DNA from: Paludibacter sp. | Lineage (GTDB): Bacteria; Bacteroidota; Bacteroidia; Bacteroidales; Paludibacteraceae | DNA length: 64,000 bases | NCBI GenBank assembly: GCA_028710415.1 | Contig: JAQTUE010000011.1 | Location: 112,171-176,170, forward strand | Direction of reading: 5' to 3' | Shown here: piece by piece, positions 26,059 to 34,437 of the stretch | Position numbering within the stretch: position 1 is the stretch's first letter | Layout of the letters: the number at the start of each line of letters is the position of its first letter | Made by a program: the position numbers and the translations under genes | Notes under the pieces: generated by a model | What the model was told of the DNA's origin: nothing | What the model saw: the letters and a program-made list of their open reading frames with translations, nothing else | Database searches by the model: none

Positions 26059-26869
26059 TTTATGCCTCAGAATGAAATAAACCTGTACTGAATCCTTGAT
26101 AGGTTTAAATATTAAATTCTCAACCGCTAAAAATGGATGTAACTTATTGGATAATATTCTTTTAAGACTAATATTTACATTCAGCTTTCCTTCCCATCTA
26201 AGTTTTAAAGCCTAAATAGGACTATTGACAGGGTAGAACACTTCTTTCAACCTGAAAATTTATACCCACAGGGAAAATCCTGATAAGGTTCTTGAAAGGA
26301 TAGGCTTTAAACAAACAGCTCTTTATTATTAGAAAGGACAAAATAATAAAATCGTGTCCCGGCAACCCTACATTACAAATAGAGTGCTTCACAGATGTAA
26401 TATAACATGTAATTCACAAAAATAATTCACTACTTTACAAAAGTATTACAGAATAAATGGAACAGGTATTACAAATGTTTAATATAAGTATTTACACATG
26501 TATATTGTTATACAGTTGGAATCACAACATTGTGAACACGACTAAGTAAACCATTTAAAACCATTTAAATATTTCATAATCAGATAAATAATGCTTAAAT
26601 ATAATATTTATGTTTATATTAATCTTTACAACGGTACAATAAGGGCCAAAATTGATTATAAATAGCTTATAAAGGCATATATATGACTGATTACAAGGTA
26701 TATTATCCGTATTTACCTGCTTTTTAGCTTTAACTGACCAACTGGTTTAGATATTGTTCATAGAACCTTTATACAAAGGGTTTAATGTACTATATACCTG
26801 TAAACATTCCCTTTTGTGTATTATTACAAATGTAAATGTACAAATGTATCATTATACAATTGTAAATGA
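26059..26869. other. Very AT-rich non-coding region upstream of the XRE regulator
   Basis: No ORF is credible. Words of the type ACAAATGTA, ACATGTA and TACAATTGTA recur, densest at 26822-26866, just before the promoter, and may be additional weak operator sites. Confidence 0.5.
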
Positions 26870-26901
26870 TTTGCATATGTGAATCAATTCACATATCTTT
26901 G
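26870..26901 (+). promoter_or_regulatory. Promoter with an embedded palindromic operator
   Basis: TTTG (26870-26873), exactly 20 bases, then TATCTTTG (26894-26901). The spacer contains the palindrome with arms ATATGTGAA (26875-26883) and TTCACATAT (26888-26896) around TCAA, so a dimeric repressor bound there would cover both boxes. The regulated gene starts 43 bases downstream. Confidence 0.7.
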
Positions 26902-26944
26902 TAAACTAAATAGAAATGTACACTTCACATAAATACCGTGTAGT

Positions 26945-27427
26945 ATGGACGAAAAAGAAAGAATTGAAAAGATCATGCTGAAGGAAGAAATGAATTCAGC
27001 CATTTTTGCAGCCGAAATTGGCATACAGGGTTCTACTCTCTCCCACATCCTGAATGGACGAAATAATCCGAGCCTGGATGTGCTGAAGAAAATCCTGAAC
27101 AGGTTCCGCACAGTGAGCTCAGACTGGCTTATTCTTGGGGTTGGTTCAATGTATCGCGTTGAAAAGCAATCTCAGGCGCCCACTTTATTCGATTCTTTGG
27201 ATGAAAACATCACTAAATCAGATACTTTAGTGTCAAATTTAGTCGAAAAAAACATATCGTCCCCGGCACCCATCCAGCAAAAAACAATGCCGGTTCAGGA
27301 GATTCCTCTACAAACTACTGTTGAGGCTCCCCGTTCTCCATTTATACCCATGATGGAACAATCTACAAAAGCAGTTCGAAAAATTATCGTTTATTATACC
27401 GATAATACCTTTCAGGAATTTCAATAA
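26945..27427 (+). CDS. XRE-family transcriptional regulator
   Basis: In 160 residues, an N-terminal helix-turn-helix domain (residues about 5-65) has EEMNSAIFAAEIGIQGSTLSH as helix-turn-helix and HILNGRNNPSLDVLKKIL as the following helices, of lambda-repressor/Cro type. A low-complexity linker (residues about 70-135, Pro/Thr/Ser-rich) leads to a short beta end, KIIVYYTDNTFQEF. The linker plus short end is common in Bacteroidota XRE proteins. The palindrome inside its own promoter suggests autorepression. No toxin partner gene is adjacent. Confidence 0.88.
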   Translation: MDEKERIEKIMLKEEMNSAIFAAEIGIQGSTLSHILNGRNNPSLDVLKKILNRFRTVSSDWLILGVGSMYRVEKQSQAPTLFDSLDENITKSDTLVSNLVEKNISSPAPIQQKTMPVQEIPLQTTVEAPRSPFIPMMEQSTKAVRKIIVYYTDNTFQEFQ

Positions 27428-27435
27428 GAAAGTCC

Positions 27436-27600
27436 CAAGTTAAAAGTTTGAGGTTTGAAGTTTGAAAGGTTTGAAAGGTTTGAAAGGTTTGGAGTTTGGA
27501 GTTTGAGGTTTGAAAAGTTTGAAAGGTTTGGTGTTTCGATAAATCGGGATCTTCACTTCATTCCGATTTGAAAGGTTTAAGGTTAATGATTTGAACTTTA
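27436..27600. repeat. GTTTGAAAG word array
   Basis: Seven- to nine-base words (GTTTGAAAG, GTTTGAG, GTTTGGA) are repeated about a dozen times, then a reversed TCGGGATCTTCACTTCATTCCGATT block. The same array lies in the opposite orientation at 34314-34437. Confidence 0.75.
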
Positions 27601-27790
27601 AGATGCAGGCTTTATAGATTCATGTTTACACCTTATTCGGGCTTACAGGGCTTTAAAAATGGCCTTTTTGAGGGAGTTTGTAAGGCTGATCTTACTTTTA
27701 TGGGTTGAATTGTAAGTTATCGGTACCTAAACTATCGTTTAAACCGATTTTAGGGCCTTTTTAAGCGATTTAAAGTACGGATGTAATATA
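27601..27790. other. Intergenic remainder upstream of the pyrK promoter
   Basis: Nothing recognisable. Confidence 0.4.
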
Positions 27791-27791
27791 C

Positions 27792-27822
27792 TTGCCTAAA
27801 CCGGGATTATTTCGTAATTTTG
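27792..27822 (+). promoter_or_regulatory. Promoter of pyrK-pyrD
   Basis: TTG (27792-27794), 20 bases, TAATTTTG (27815-27822). The leader to the pyrK ATG is about 67 bases. Confidence 0.6.
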
Positions 27823-27895
27823 CAGTCAATAATCTCTGTATTTCAATCCCCGTATCAATTATATTAAAACATTGATACATAAAACGTTATAATCA

Positions 27896-28672
27896 ATGAA
27901 GAAATACATGCTTGACTTGATACTGAAAGAAAACAAAGTATTAAGCGATCAATATAATCTACTGATTCTTACCTCTGACGGGAAAATGCCGGATATACTT
28001 CCGGGTCAGTTTGCCGAAGTGCGTGTTGATGGATCACCTTCCACTTTCCTTAGACGGCCAATATCCATTCATTATGTTGATTATGAACTGAATGAACTGT
28101 GGTTGTTGATACAGATCAAAGGAGATGGCACCAGGCACCTGGCAGCCATGAAAGCAGGTGAAAGCCTTAATTTACTTTTCCCGCTCGGTAACAGCTTTAA
28201 CGAACCCGCCAACATGGATGCCAATGTGCTTTTAGTAGGTGGTGGTTGTGGTGTTGCCCCCTTGTTGTACCTTGGATCGCATCTTAAAAATAAAGGCTAT
28301 CAGGTGAATTTCCTGCTCGGCGCCCGGAAAAAAGAAGATTTAATAGAGCTTTGTGAATATGAACGATTCGGGAATGTATACACTACTACCGAAGATGGTT
28401 CACACGGTGAACGTGGATTTGTGACCCAACATTCGGTTTTAATTGATGCTCCGTTTGATCATTATTATACCTGTGGTCCGACACCCATGATGAAAGCTGT
28501 CGCCCGCCAGGCTGTGAAGACAAAGGCAAATTGTGAGGTGTCACTTGAGAATACAATGGCCTGTGGAATCGGTGCCTGTTTGTGTTGCGTGGCCGACACA
28601 ATTGATGGGCATGTTTGTGTATGTACTGAAGGACCTGTTTTTAATATTACAAAGCTGAAATGGCAAATTTAA
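27896..28672 (+). CDS. pyrK: Dihydroorotate dehydrogenase electron-transfer subunit
   Basis: A 258-residue ferredoxin-reductase-like protein: FAD-binding [12 protein letters not shown] near residue 55, NAD-binding [14 protein letters not shown] near residue 110, the [12 protein letters not shown] strand, and a C-terminal 2Fe-2S site made by CGIGACLCC and a later Cys in [10 protein letters not shown]. It passes electrons from PyrD to NAD in pyrimidine synthesis (class 1B enzyme). The pyrD start codon overlaps its last 13 bases, so the two are translationally coupled. Confidence 0.95.
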   Translation: MKKYMLDLILKENKVLSDQYNLLILTSDGKMPDILPGQFAEVRVDGSPSTFLRRPISIHYVDYELNELWLLIQIKGDGTRHLAAMKAGESLNLLFPLGNSFNEPANMDANVLLVGGGCGVAPLLYLGSHLKNKGYQVNFLLGARKKEDLIELCEYERFGNVYTTTEDGSHGERGFVTQHSVLIDAPFDHYYTCGPTPMMKAVARQAVKTKANCEVSLENTMACGIGACLCCVADTIDGHVCVCTEGPVFNITKLKWQI

Positions 28673-29574
28673 ATATCAATATTGGCAAATTACAACTGAA
28701 AAATCCGGTGATGACAGCATCAGGGACATTCGGTTATGGATCAGAGTATTCAGACTTCATGGATATATCGAGAATAGGCGGTATAATTGTGAAAGGTACA
28801 ACTATTCGCGCACGTCAAGGAAACCCCTATCCACGCATGGCAGAGACTCATGCAGGCATGTTAAACGCTGTGGGACTGCAGAATAAGGGTGTAGACTACT
28901 TTATTAGCCACATCTATCCAACTGTGAAGGACATCGATACAAATATAATTGTGAATGTGTCCGGATCGACCATTGATGAGTACATTGAGACCGCTGAAAA
29001 GCTAAATATACTCGAAAATATCCCTGCAATCGAGCTAAATATCTCCTGCCCGAATGTAAAAGAAGGTGGAATGGCCTTTGGAACTAGTTGTCTGTCTGCT
29101 GCTCAGGTAGTTAGAGAAGTGCGAAGAGTCTATAAAAATGAACTTATAGTCAAACTTTCGCCGAATGTAACCGATATTTCGGAGATTGCACTGGCAGTTG
29201 AGGCCGAAGGAGCCGATTCGGTATCGTTGATCAATACCTTGTTGGGAATGGCCATCGATTCGGAAAAAAGAAAGCCTGTTTTGTCCACCATCACCGGTGG
29301 TCTTTCGGGTCCTGCCGTTAAACCGATAGCTCTTCGAATGGTATGGCAGGTTGCCCGTGCAGTCAAAATTCCGGTCATTGGATTGGGCGGAATTATGAAC
29401 GCAGCCGATGCCATCGAGTTCATGCTTGCCGGTGCTTCGGCCATTCAGATTGGTACCGCCAACTTCATTGATCCTACTGTTACCATCAAAGTAATTGATG
29501 GAATGAATGACTACCTGGACCGCCATAATTTTAAATCAGTATCCGAGATTATCGGAGCATTGGGAGAAATTTAA
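28660..29574 (+). CDS. pyrD: Dihydroorotate dehydrogenase, class 1B catalytic subunit
   Basis: A 304-residue FMN TIM barrel: [14 protein letters not shown] at the N-terminus, [12 protein letters not shown], then the catalytic-base segment [13 protein letters not shown] with Cys (class 1 type), KLSPNVTD, and the FMN phosphate loops [10 protein letters not shown] and [26 protein letters not shown]. Oxidises dihydroorotate to orotate. The Cys base and adjacent pyrK identify the NAD-dependent 1B form. Confidence 0.97.
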   Translation: MANLNINIGKLQLKNPVMTASGTFGYGSEYSDFMDISRIGGIIVKGTTIRARQGNPYPRMAETHAGMLNAVGLQNKGVDYFISHIYPTVKDIDTNIIVNVSGSTIDEYIETAEKLNILENIPAIELNISCPNVKEGGMAFGTSCLSAAQVVREVRRVYKNELIVKLSPNVTDISEIALAVEAEGADSVSLINTLLGMAIDSEKRKPVLSTITGGLSGPAVKPIALRMVWQVARAVKIPVIGLGGIMNAADAIEFMLAGASAIQIGTANFIDPTVTIKVIDGMNDYLDRHNFKSVSEIIGALGEI

Positions 29575-29638
29575 TGATTTATCGGACGTATCAGTCTGCA
29601 ACTTTATTTGCCAAACCAATCATCAAAATTAGCATCCA

Positions 29639-30322
29639 ATGACAGCAAACGAAGTTCTTATAGAATTAAAAGCCTTATCGACTCCGGATCACTTTGCCAA
29701 ATTAGCCCATTTCGGAATTACCGATACAAACGCATATGGTGTAAAAGTTCCGCATATCCGGCAATTGTCTAAACTAATCGGAAAGAATCATGAATTGGCA
29801 TTGGAACTCTGGAATACGGGCAATCATGAAGCTCGATTGCTGGCAACAATGATCGAAAAGAAGGAAATGATTACTGAAACCCAGTTTGATGCCTGGGTGA
29901 ATGATTTTAATTCCTGGGATATCTGTGATCAAAGTTGCAGTCTGCTGGGACAAACCCCGTTTTCGCTCCAAAAGATAGACGAGTATTCAACCCGAACGGA
30001 GGAATATGTGAAACGAACCGCATTTGTATTGATGTGTGAACAGGCTGTGCATCATAAGAAAGTAGAAAATGAACAATTCTATCCATTCCTGCAGATCATT
30101 AAACGGGAAGCATGGGATGAACGCAATTTTGTAAGAAAGGCTATTAACTGGGCCTTGCGCCAGATAGGCAAGCGAAACGAAACATTGAGGATCATGGCCA
30201 TTGAAACCGGGGAGCGAATCATGCTACAGGGAACAAAATCAGCCCGTTGGATTGCAACCGATGCTTTAAGGGAGTTAAACAGTACAGCAGTTATTCACCG
30301 TATTAAAACAAAACGAAAATAA
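29639..30322 (+). CDS. DNA alkylation repair protein (AlkD-like HEAT-repeat fold)
   Basis: The 227 residues are all-helical. The pattern YGVKVPHIRQLSKLIGKNHELALELW, then HEARLLATMIEK, SWDICDQSCS and FVRKAINWALRQIGKRN is that of the AlkD/AlkC-like glycosylase family, which removes N3/N7-alkylated bases. The W-D pair in NSWDICDQ corresponds to the DNA-contacting region of AlkD. It stands 64 bp after pyrD and is followed by its own terminator. Confidence 0.9.
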   Translation: MTANEVLIELKALSTPDHFAKLAHFGITDTNAYGVKVPHIRQLSKLIGKNHELALELWNTGNHEARLLATMIEKKEMITETQFDAWVNDFNSWDICDQSCSLLGQTPFSLQKIDEYSTRTEEYVKRTAFVLMCEQAVHHKKVENEQFYPFLQIIKREAWDERNFVRKAINWALRQIGKRNETLRIMAIETGERIMLQGTKSARWIATDALRELNSTAVIHRIKTKRK

Positions 30323-30353
30323 ATCCTATTATTGCTATAATAACATTCAAAAA

Positions 30354-30392
30354 GAGGGTGCTCCATATACATGGGCACCCTCCGTTTTTTTA
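30354..30392 (+). terminator. Terminator after the AlkD-like gene
   Basis: Stem GAGGGTGC-CCAT/ATGG-GCACCCTC with a T-run following. Confidence 0.8.
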
Positions 30393-30411
30393 TTACTAAC
30401 TATTTAAATCC

Positions 30412-30768
30412 TTATTTTTGAGTCAAAAGCTCTTCGTTGTTGTTGTTAATTGATAAATTCAAAACAACTAAATACTTTCTGTATTGACTATCTGACAAAA
30501 TATATTTTGCATTACCTACATTGAATAGCAATGCGTTATCTACTGCAGTTTCATTATCTGATTTCAATGCTGATTTCATTTTGTTTTCAGTTAATTCAAA
30601 TACATACTTCAATTGGTCTGCCTGTGAATTATCTACATCCAAATAACGAACTAAAGCGTTAAAAGTCGGTTCATTATTTAATTTGTAAACTGCCTTGTAA
30701 TTACCTGGATTCAAAGCAAACGCGCTTGTTGCAAAAGCAACCATAACTAAAACTAATACCTTTTTCAT
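30412..30768 (-). CDS. Small secreted protein, paralogue 1
   Basis: The 118 residues begin with a signal peptide (MKKVLVLVMVAFATSAFA, cleavage after AFA). The mature part is helical: FNALVRYLDVDNSQADQLKYVF, then NALLFNVGNAKYILSDSQYRKYLVVLNLSINN. It aligns along its whole length with the protein at 31151-31537 (shared NAKYIL/NAKCIL, SDSQYRKYL/SEDQYRMYL, VLNL). I recognise no family; the periplasm or outside is the likely location. Its 5' leader (30817-30932) is also shared with the paralogue, so the genes were duplicated with their regulation. Confidence 0.8.
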   Translation of the reverse strand: MKKVLVLVMVAFATSAFALNPGNYKAVYKLNNEPTFNALVRYLDVDNSQADQLKYVFELTENKMKSALKSDNETAVDNALLFNVGNAKYILSDSQYRKYLVVLNLSINNNNEELLTQK

Positions 30769-30816
30769 ATCTATAAATTTGAATCACGCTTTATTAATAC
30801 CTGTAAAATATAAAAT

Positions 30817-30932
30817 ACAAAGAATTCCCCGGTGATTCATTTATTGGGATTTCTTTGTATCAGATTTGTGTCATATAAAACTGTTTTAAATGACAGTACA
30901 AAAATACATGTTTTAAAACATATTTACGGCAT
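30817..30932 (-). promoter_or_regulatory. Conserved promoter-leader with hairpin, copy 1
   Basis: About 90% like 31588-31702. It has a TATTTTTG -7 box at 30906-30899 (minus), then about 30 bases later in the transcript the stem CAAAGAAATCCC/GGGGAATTCTTTG around a 14-base loop (30857-30818). The stem is identical in both copies while the loop differs. Confidence 0.7.
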
Positions 30933-31150
30933 AAATACAGTTAAAAATAGTTTGTATTGAAGCTATTTAACTCTTTCATCGCTTTTTATAGTGTTCGTAT
31001 CTTGAAAACTGGTCATTTATTTGCTGTTCATTCATTTCTTTTCTTGTAAAATGAATATAATTAGATTCTGGTTGCCGTATTAAATAATTTAATTGATAAA
31101 AAAAGGTGCTTCGTATTTTGAAGCACCTTTCTATTCTTGTTTGAATGGGT
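30933..31150. other. Intergenic region between the paralogues
   Basis: Contains a weak hairpin AAAGGTGCTTCG/CGAAGCACCTTT-type at about 31104-31130, likely the terminator of the 31151-31537 gene; otherwise nothing. Confidence 0.5.
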
Positions 31151-31537
31151 TTATTTGTTAATGTCAGAAATTAGCTTACCATCATTTAGCAAATCATTTA
31201 ATTTATTATTCACTGCTAAATTTAAAACCTTTAAATACATTCTGTATTGATCTTCAGATAAAATACATTTAGCATTGTGTAAATTATAATTCAATACGTT
31301 TTCGGCAAATTGATTATTGCCGGTATTCGATGCATTTTTAAATTCTTCTGTAGTGACATTGAAAACTTCTTTGAGATAATCAGCTTGTTCTTTGTCGGCA
31401 CCTAAATAAATTATCAGACTATTAAAAGTCGATTTTTTATTCAATTGGTTAAATGCTCCATATTCATTGGGATTAATCGCAAATGTAGTGGCTGAAGTTG
31501 CAACCATTATCATAACTAAAACTAAAATCTTTTTCAT
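31151..31537 (-). CDS. Small secreted protein, paralogue 2
   Basis: The 128 residues begin with a signal peptide (MKKILVLVMIMVATSATTFA). The mature part repeats the pattern of its neighbour at 30412-30768: FNSLIIYLGADKEQADYLKEVF, then VLNYNLHNAKCILSEDQYRMYLKVLNLAVNNKL. Roughly 40% of residues match, less than the upstream DNA does, so the shared leader is under stronger constraint or was copied more recently. No family is recognised. Confidence 0.8.
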   Translation of the reverse strand: MKKILVLVMIMVATSATTFAINPNEYGAFNQLNKKSTFNSLIIYLGADKEQADYLKEVFNVTTEEFKNASNTGNNQFAENVLNYNLHNAKCILSEDQYRMYLKVLNLAVNNKLNDLLNDGKLISDINK

Positions 31538-31587
31538 AACTTAAAATTTTAAATAAACAATCACTTTTTTATACCTATATAAAAAAA

Positions 31588-31702
31588 ACAAAGAATTCCC
31601 CAGTGATTTGTTTATTGGGATTTCTTTGTATCAGATTTGTGTCATATAAAACTGTTTTAAATGACGATGCAAAAATACATGTTTTAAAACATATAAATAG
31701 CA
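31588..31702 (-). promoter_or_regulatory. Conserved promoter-leader with hairpin, copy 2
   Basis: Counterpart of 30817-30932, with the same CAAAGAAATCCC/GGGGAATTCTTTG stem in the transcript. Confidence 0.7.
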
Positions 31703-31933
31703 TTTTCTGTGTTAAATATTTTATAGAGAGTTAAAGTTTAACATTAATGTAATATCAAAACATAGCCTATATGATTGAAAAACAATTATATAGTCACATT
31801 AATCGTTGACAGAACCGAAATGGATATTTTTATTTGAAAAACACACTAAAAACAGGACGTATTTAGTTTAAATAAAGTGATTAAACGTAATTAATAATTG
31901 ATATACAACTGTATAAGTACATTTGTATACTGA

Positions 31934-32389
31934 TTAATAAATTAATTTTGAATACTCGGGTAATTCAGGAAAAAACTTATATTGGGAGTTTAAAGTGTCT
32001 ACTTTGCAGCAATAATGTTCAATTCCATTGCTGATCATGAAGAAATCTACCTTCAATTTGGCATTATAGACTGCCACCTGGTCAAAAGTAGCCTGTGTAA
32101 TTGGAACAGTCGGGGCTTTGAGTTCAATGATCAGGATGGGCAAGGCGTGTTCGTTATACAAAATGGCATCACAGCGTTTTTTCATGCCATTCATATTTAA
32201 TTGCTTTTCCACAGCCAAATAAGCAGCCGGATAGCCTTTTTCTTCAATCAGGAAACGAATGAAATGTTGCCTTACCCATTCTTCGGGAGTGAGTGAAACA
32301 TATCGTTTTCGTTGGGAATCGAAGATAAGGAATTTATCATCCAGCTTTTTTATTCGAAAATTATACTCCGGAAGATTTAATTGCAACAT
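31934..32389 (-). CDS. HSDR_N-type PD-(D/E)xK domain protein
   Basis: The 151 residues form a single domain resembling the N-terminal domain of type I restriction R subunits: EEWVRQHFIRFLIEEKGYP, then KKRCDAILYNEHALPILIIELKAP, whose Asp and ExK make a PD-(D/E)xK-like nuclease signature, then DQVAVYNAKLKVDFFMISNG. It lacks helicase domains, and no restriction partner is adjacent. This short form beside amn-holA is common in the phylum, so it is probably a housekeeping protein of unknown role rather than a restriction enzyme. Confidence 0.88.
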   Translation of the reverse strand: MLQLNLPEYNFRIKKLDDKFLIFDSQRKRYVSLTPEEWVRQHFIRFLIEEKGYPAAYLAVEKQLNMNGMKKRCDAILYNEHALPILIIELKAPTVPITQATFDQVAVYNAKLKVDFFMISNGIEHYCCKVDTLNSQYKFFPELPEYSKLIY

Positions 32390-32485
32390 TTTTTAGTATT
32401 TTTGTTTTCACTTTTTAGGGTGTAGCTTTTATTGCCTTAGAAATTGAGGACGAAGATACTAAAACAATATTTAATATTGATACTG

Positions 32486-33259
32486 ATGAAAACAAAAAAA
32501 GAAATTGTAGAAAACTGGCTACCCCGTTATACAAAACGTCCCTTAAACGAATTTACAGACCACATCCTGCTTACCAATTTCAACAATTATGTTGAATTGT
32601 TTGCCGAATGGAATAATGTGCCTGTAATAGGTCGTGATGGAAATATGCCCAATGCTTCTGCAAATGGGATCACTATTATAAATTTTGGCATGGGAAGTCC
32701 GAATGCTGCCATTATCATGGACATACTCTCCGCTATTCATCCACATGCCGTCTTGTTTCTTGGAAAATGCGGTGGGTTGAAAGATAAAAACAAACTAGGT
32801 GATTATATCCTGCCAAGTGCTGCTATTCGTGGTGAAGGTACTTCGAATGACTATTTTCCACCGGAAATACCTGCTTTGCCTGCTTTTAGCCTGCAACGCG
32901 CCGTATCTTCGAATATCCGTGACTTCGGGAAAGATTACTGGACCGGAACCGTTTATACCACCAACAGAAGGGTTTGGGAACATGATGAGAAATTTAAGGA
33001 ATATCTTCGTGCTACCCGTGCACTGGCCATAGATATGGAAACTGCCACTCTGTTTTCTGCAGGCTTTTACAACAGCATTCCCATTGGTGCTTTGTTATTA
33101 GTGTCCGATATGCCTTTGCAGGAAGAAGGAATAAAAACCTCGGAGAGCGATAAGAAAGTTACTGCCAGTTTTGTTGAGGAACATATTAAAATTGGGGTTA
33201 AATCGCTTTCATCATTGATAAATAATAGTAAAACTATCAAACACTTACGTTTTGAATAG
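32486..33259 (+). CDS. amn: AMP nucleosidase
   Basis: 257 residues from the ATG at 32486; the open frame has an earlier TTG at 32444, but family members start MKTK-EIV-NWLPRYT. Nucleoside-phosphorylase-fold motifs: NFGMGSPNAAIIMDIL near residue 70, LFLGKCGGLKDK with the phosphate-side loop, and ALAIDMETATLFSAGF with the ribose-binding Glu. Hydrolyses AMP to adenine and ribose 5-phosphate. It diverges from the HSDR_N gene and precedes holA by 28 bp. Confidence 0.93.
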   Translation: MKTKKEIVENWLPRYTKRPLNEFTDHILLTNFNNYVELFAEWNNVPVIGRDGNMPNASANGITIINFGMGSPNAAIIMDILSAIHPHAVLFLGKCGGLKDKNKLGDYILPSAAIRGEGTSNDYFPPEIPALPAFSLQRAVSSNIRDFGKDYWTGTVYTTNRRVWEHDEKFKEYLRATRALAIDMETATLFSAGFYNSIPIGALLLVSDMPLQEEGIKTSESDKKVTASFVEEHIKIGVKSLSSLINNSKTIKHLRFE

Positions 33260-33287
33260 TGATAATTGATCCAAGATAATAGACAAA

Positions 33288-34304
33288 GTGGCTAAACAAG
33301 AAACTTCCTACGAACAAATACTGACCGACCTACGTAAAAAAACTTATTCCCCCGTTTATTTTCTGATGGGAGAAGAGCCTTATTACATTGATTACCTGTC
33401 TGATTTCATACAAAACAACGTCTTAAATGAAACGGAGAAAGAATTTGACCAGACTATCCTGTATGGCAAGGATGTCGATATAAATACCGTCATCAATGCT
33501 GCCAAAAGGTATCCCATGATGAGTCCTTACCAGGTATTGATTATCAAGGAGGCCCAATTGATCAAAGACTGGGATAATCTGGTTCATTATCTTTCAAATC
33601 CCTTAAAATCCACAATACTAGTATTTTGTTATAAATACGGCACTCCTGATAAACGTAAAAAATGGTTTCAGGAACTTCAGAAAACTGCAGTTATCTATGA
33701 ATCGGTAAAATTACGCGATTACGAAATAGAAGCATGGATATCAAGGTTTTGCAAGTCAAAGAATGTTGGCATTGATGACAAGGCAGTGGCCATGTTGAAA
33801 GACTTCCTGGGTACTGACTTGAGCAAGCTTGTGAATGAGCTGGATAAACTGGTCCTGACCAAGCCGGCTGATATGCCAAGGATAACCCCTGATCTGGTTG
33901 AGAAAAATATTGGTATCAGCAAGGATTACAATGTATTTGAACTGCAGGCAGCCCTGATAAGCCGTGATGTGCTGAAAGCCAACCGGATCATACAATACTT
34001 TTCAGAAAATAAAAAGGCCAATCCTATGGTGTTGGTTCTTGCACAATTGTTTAAATTCTTCAGTGAATTAATGCTTTACCATTATTTACCGGATAAAAGC
34101 CAGGGGGCTGTAGCATCCGAATTAAAGATAAATCCTTATTTTGTAAAAGATTACCAGAAAGCTTCCCAGGTTTTTGGTGCCTGGAAAACCATGAATATTA
34201 TTTCGTATATCCGGGAAACTGATGCCAGATACAAGGGTATTGATAACCCAAGTACCGATGAGGCTGACTTATTAATTGAATTGATCTATAAGATTCTTCA
34301 CTAA
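33288..34304 (+). CDS. holA: DNA polymerase III subunit delta
   Basis: 338 residues from GTG at 33288, chosen because the family begins with a short helix before PVYFLMGEEPYYIDYL. The three-domain clamp-loader subunit has a degenerate AAA domain (PVYFLMGEEP, PMMSPYQVLIIKEAQ), a lid (RDYEIEAWISRFCKSKNV) and a C-terminal collar domain (FELQAALISRDVLKANRII). Opens the beta clamp within the clamp loader. Confidence 0.93.
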   Translation: MAKQETSYEQILTDLRKKTYSPVYFLMGEEPYYIDYLSDFIQNNVLNETEKEFDQTILYGKDVDINTVINAAKRYPMMSPYQVLIIKEAQLIKDWDNLVHYLSNPLKSTILVFCYKYGTPDKRKKWFQELQKTAVIYESVKLRDYEIEAWISRFCKSKNVGIDDKAVAMLKDFLGTDLSKLVNELDKLVLTKPADMPRITPDLVEKNIGISKDYNVFELQAALISRDVLKANRIIQYFSENKKANPMVLVLAQLFKFFSELMLYHYLPDKSQGAVASELKINPYFVKDYQKASQVFGAWKTMNIISYIRETDARYKGIDNPSTDEADLLIELIYKILH

Positions 34305-34313
34305 CAAACAGGT

Positions 34314-34437
34314 CAAATCGTAACGAAGTGAAGATTCCTATATCAGGACTTCAAACCTCAAACCTTTCAAACCTCAAACTCTTCAAACCTTTCAAACACC
34401 AAACCTTTCAAACCTCAAACTCTTCAAACTTCAATTC
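34314..34437. repeat. CTTTCAAAC word array ending at the tex start codon
   Basis: An AATCGTAACGAAGTGAAG word, then about eleven 7-9-base words (CTTTCAAAC, CTCAAAC, CTTCAAAC) up to TTCAATTC immediately before ATG. Reverse orientation of the array at 27436-27600. Confidence 0.75.

Noticed and set aside
31934..32389. Remnant of a type I restriction system
   Set aside because: The short HSDR_N protein beside amn-holA is a common stand-alone arrangement in the phylum, with no hsdM or hsdS remnants here.
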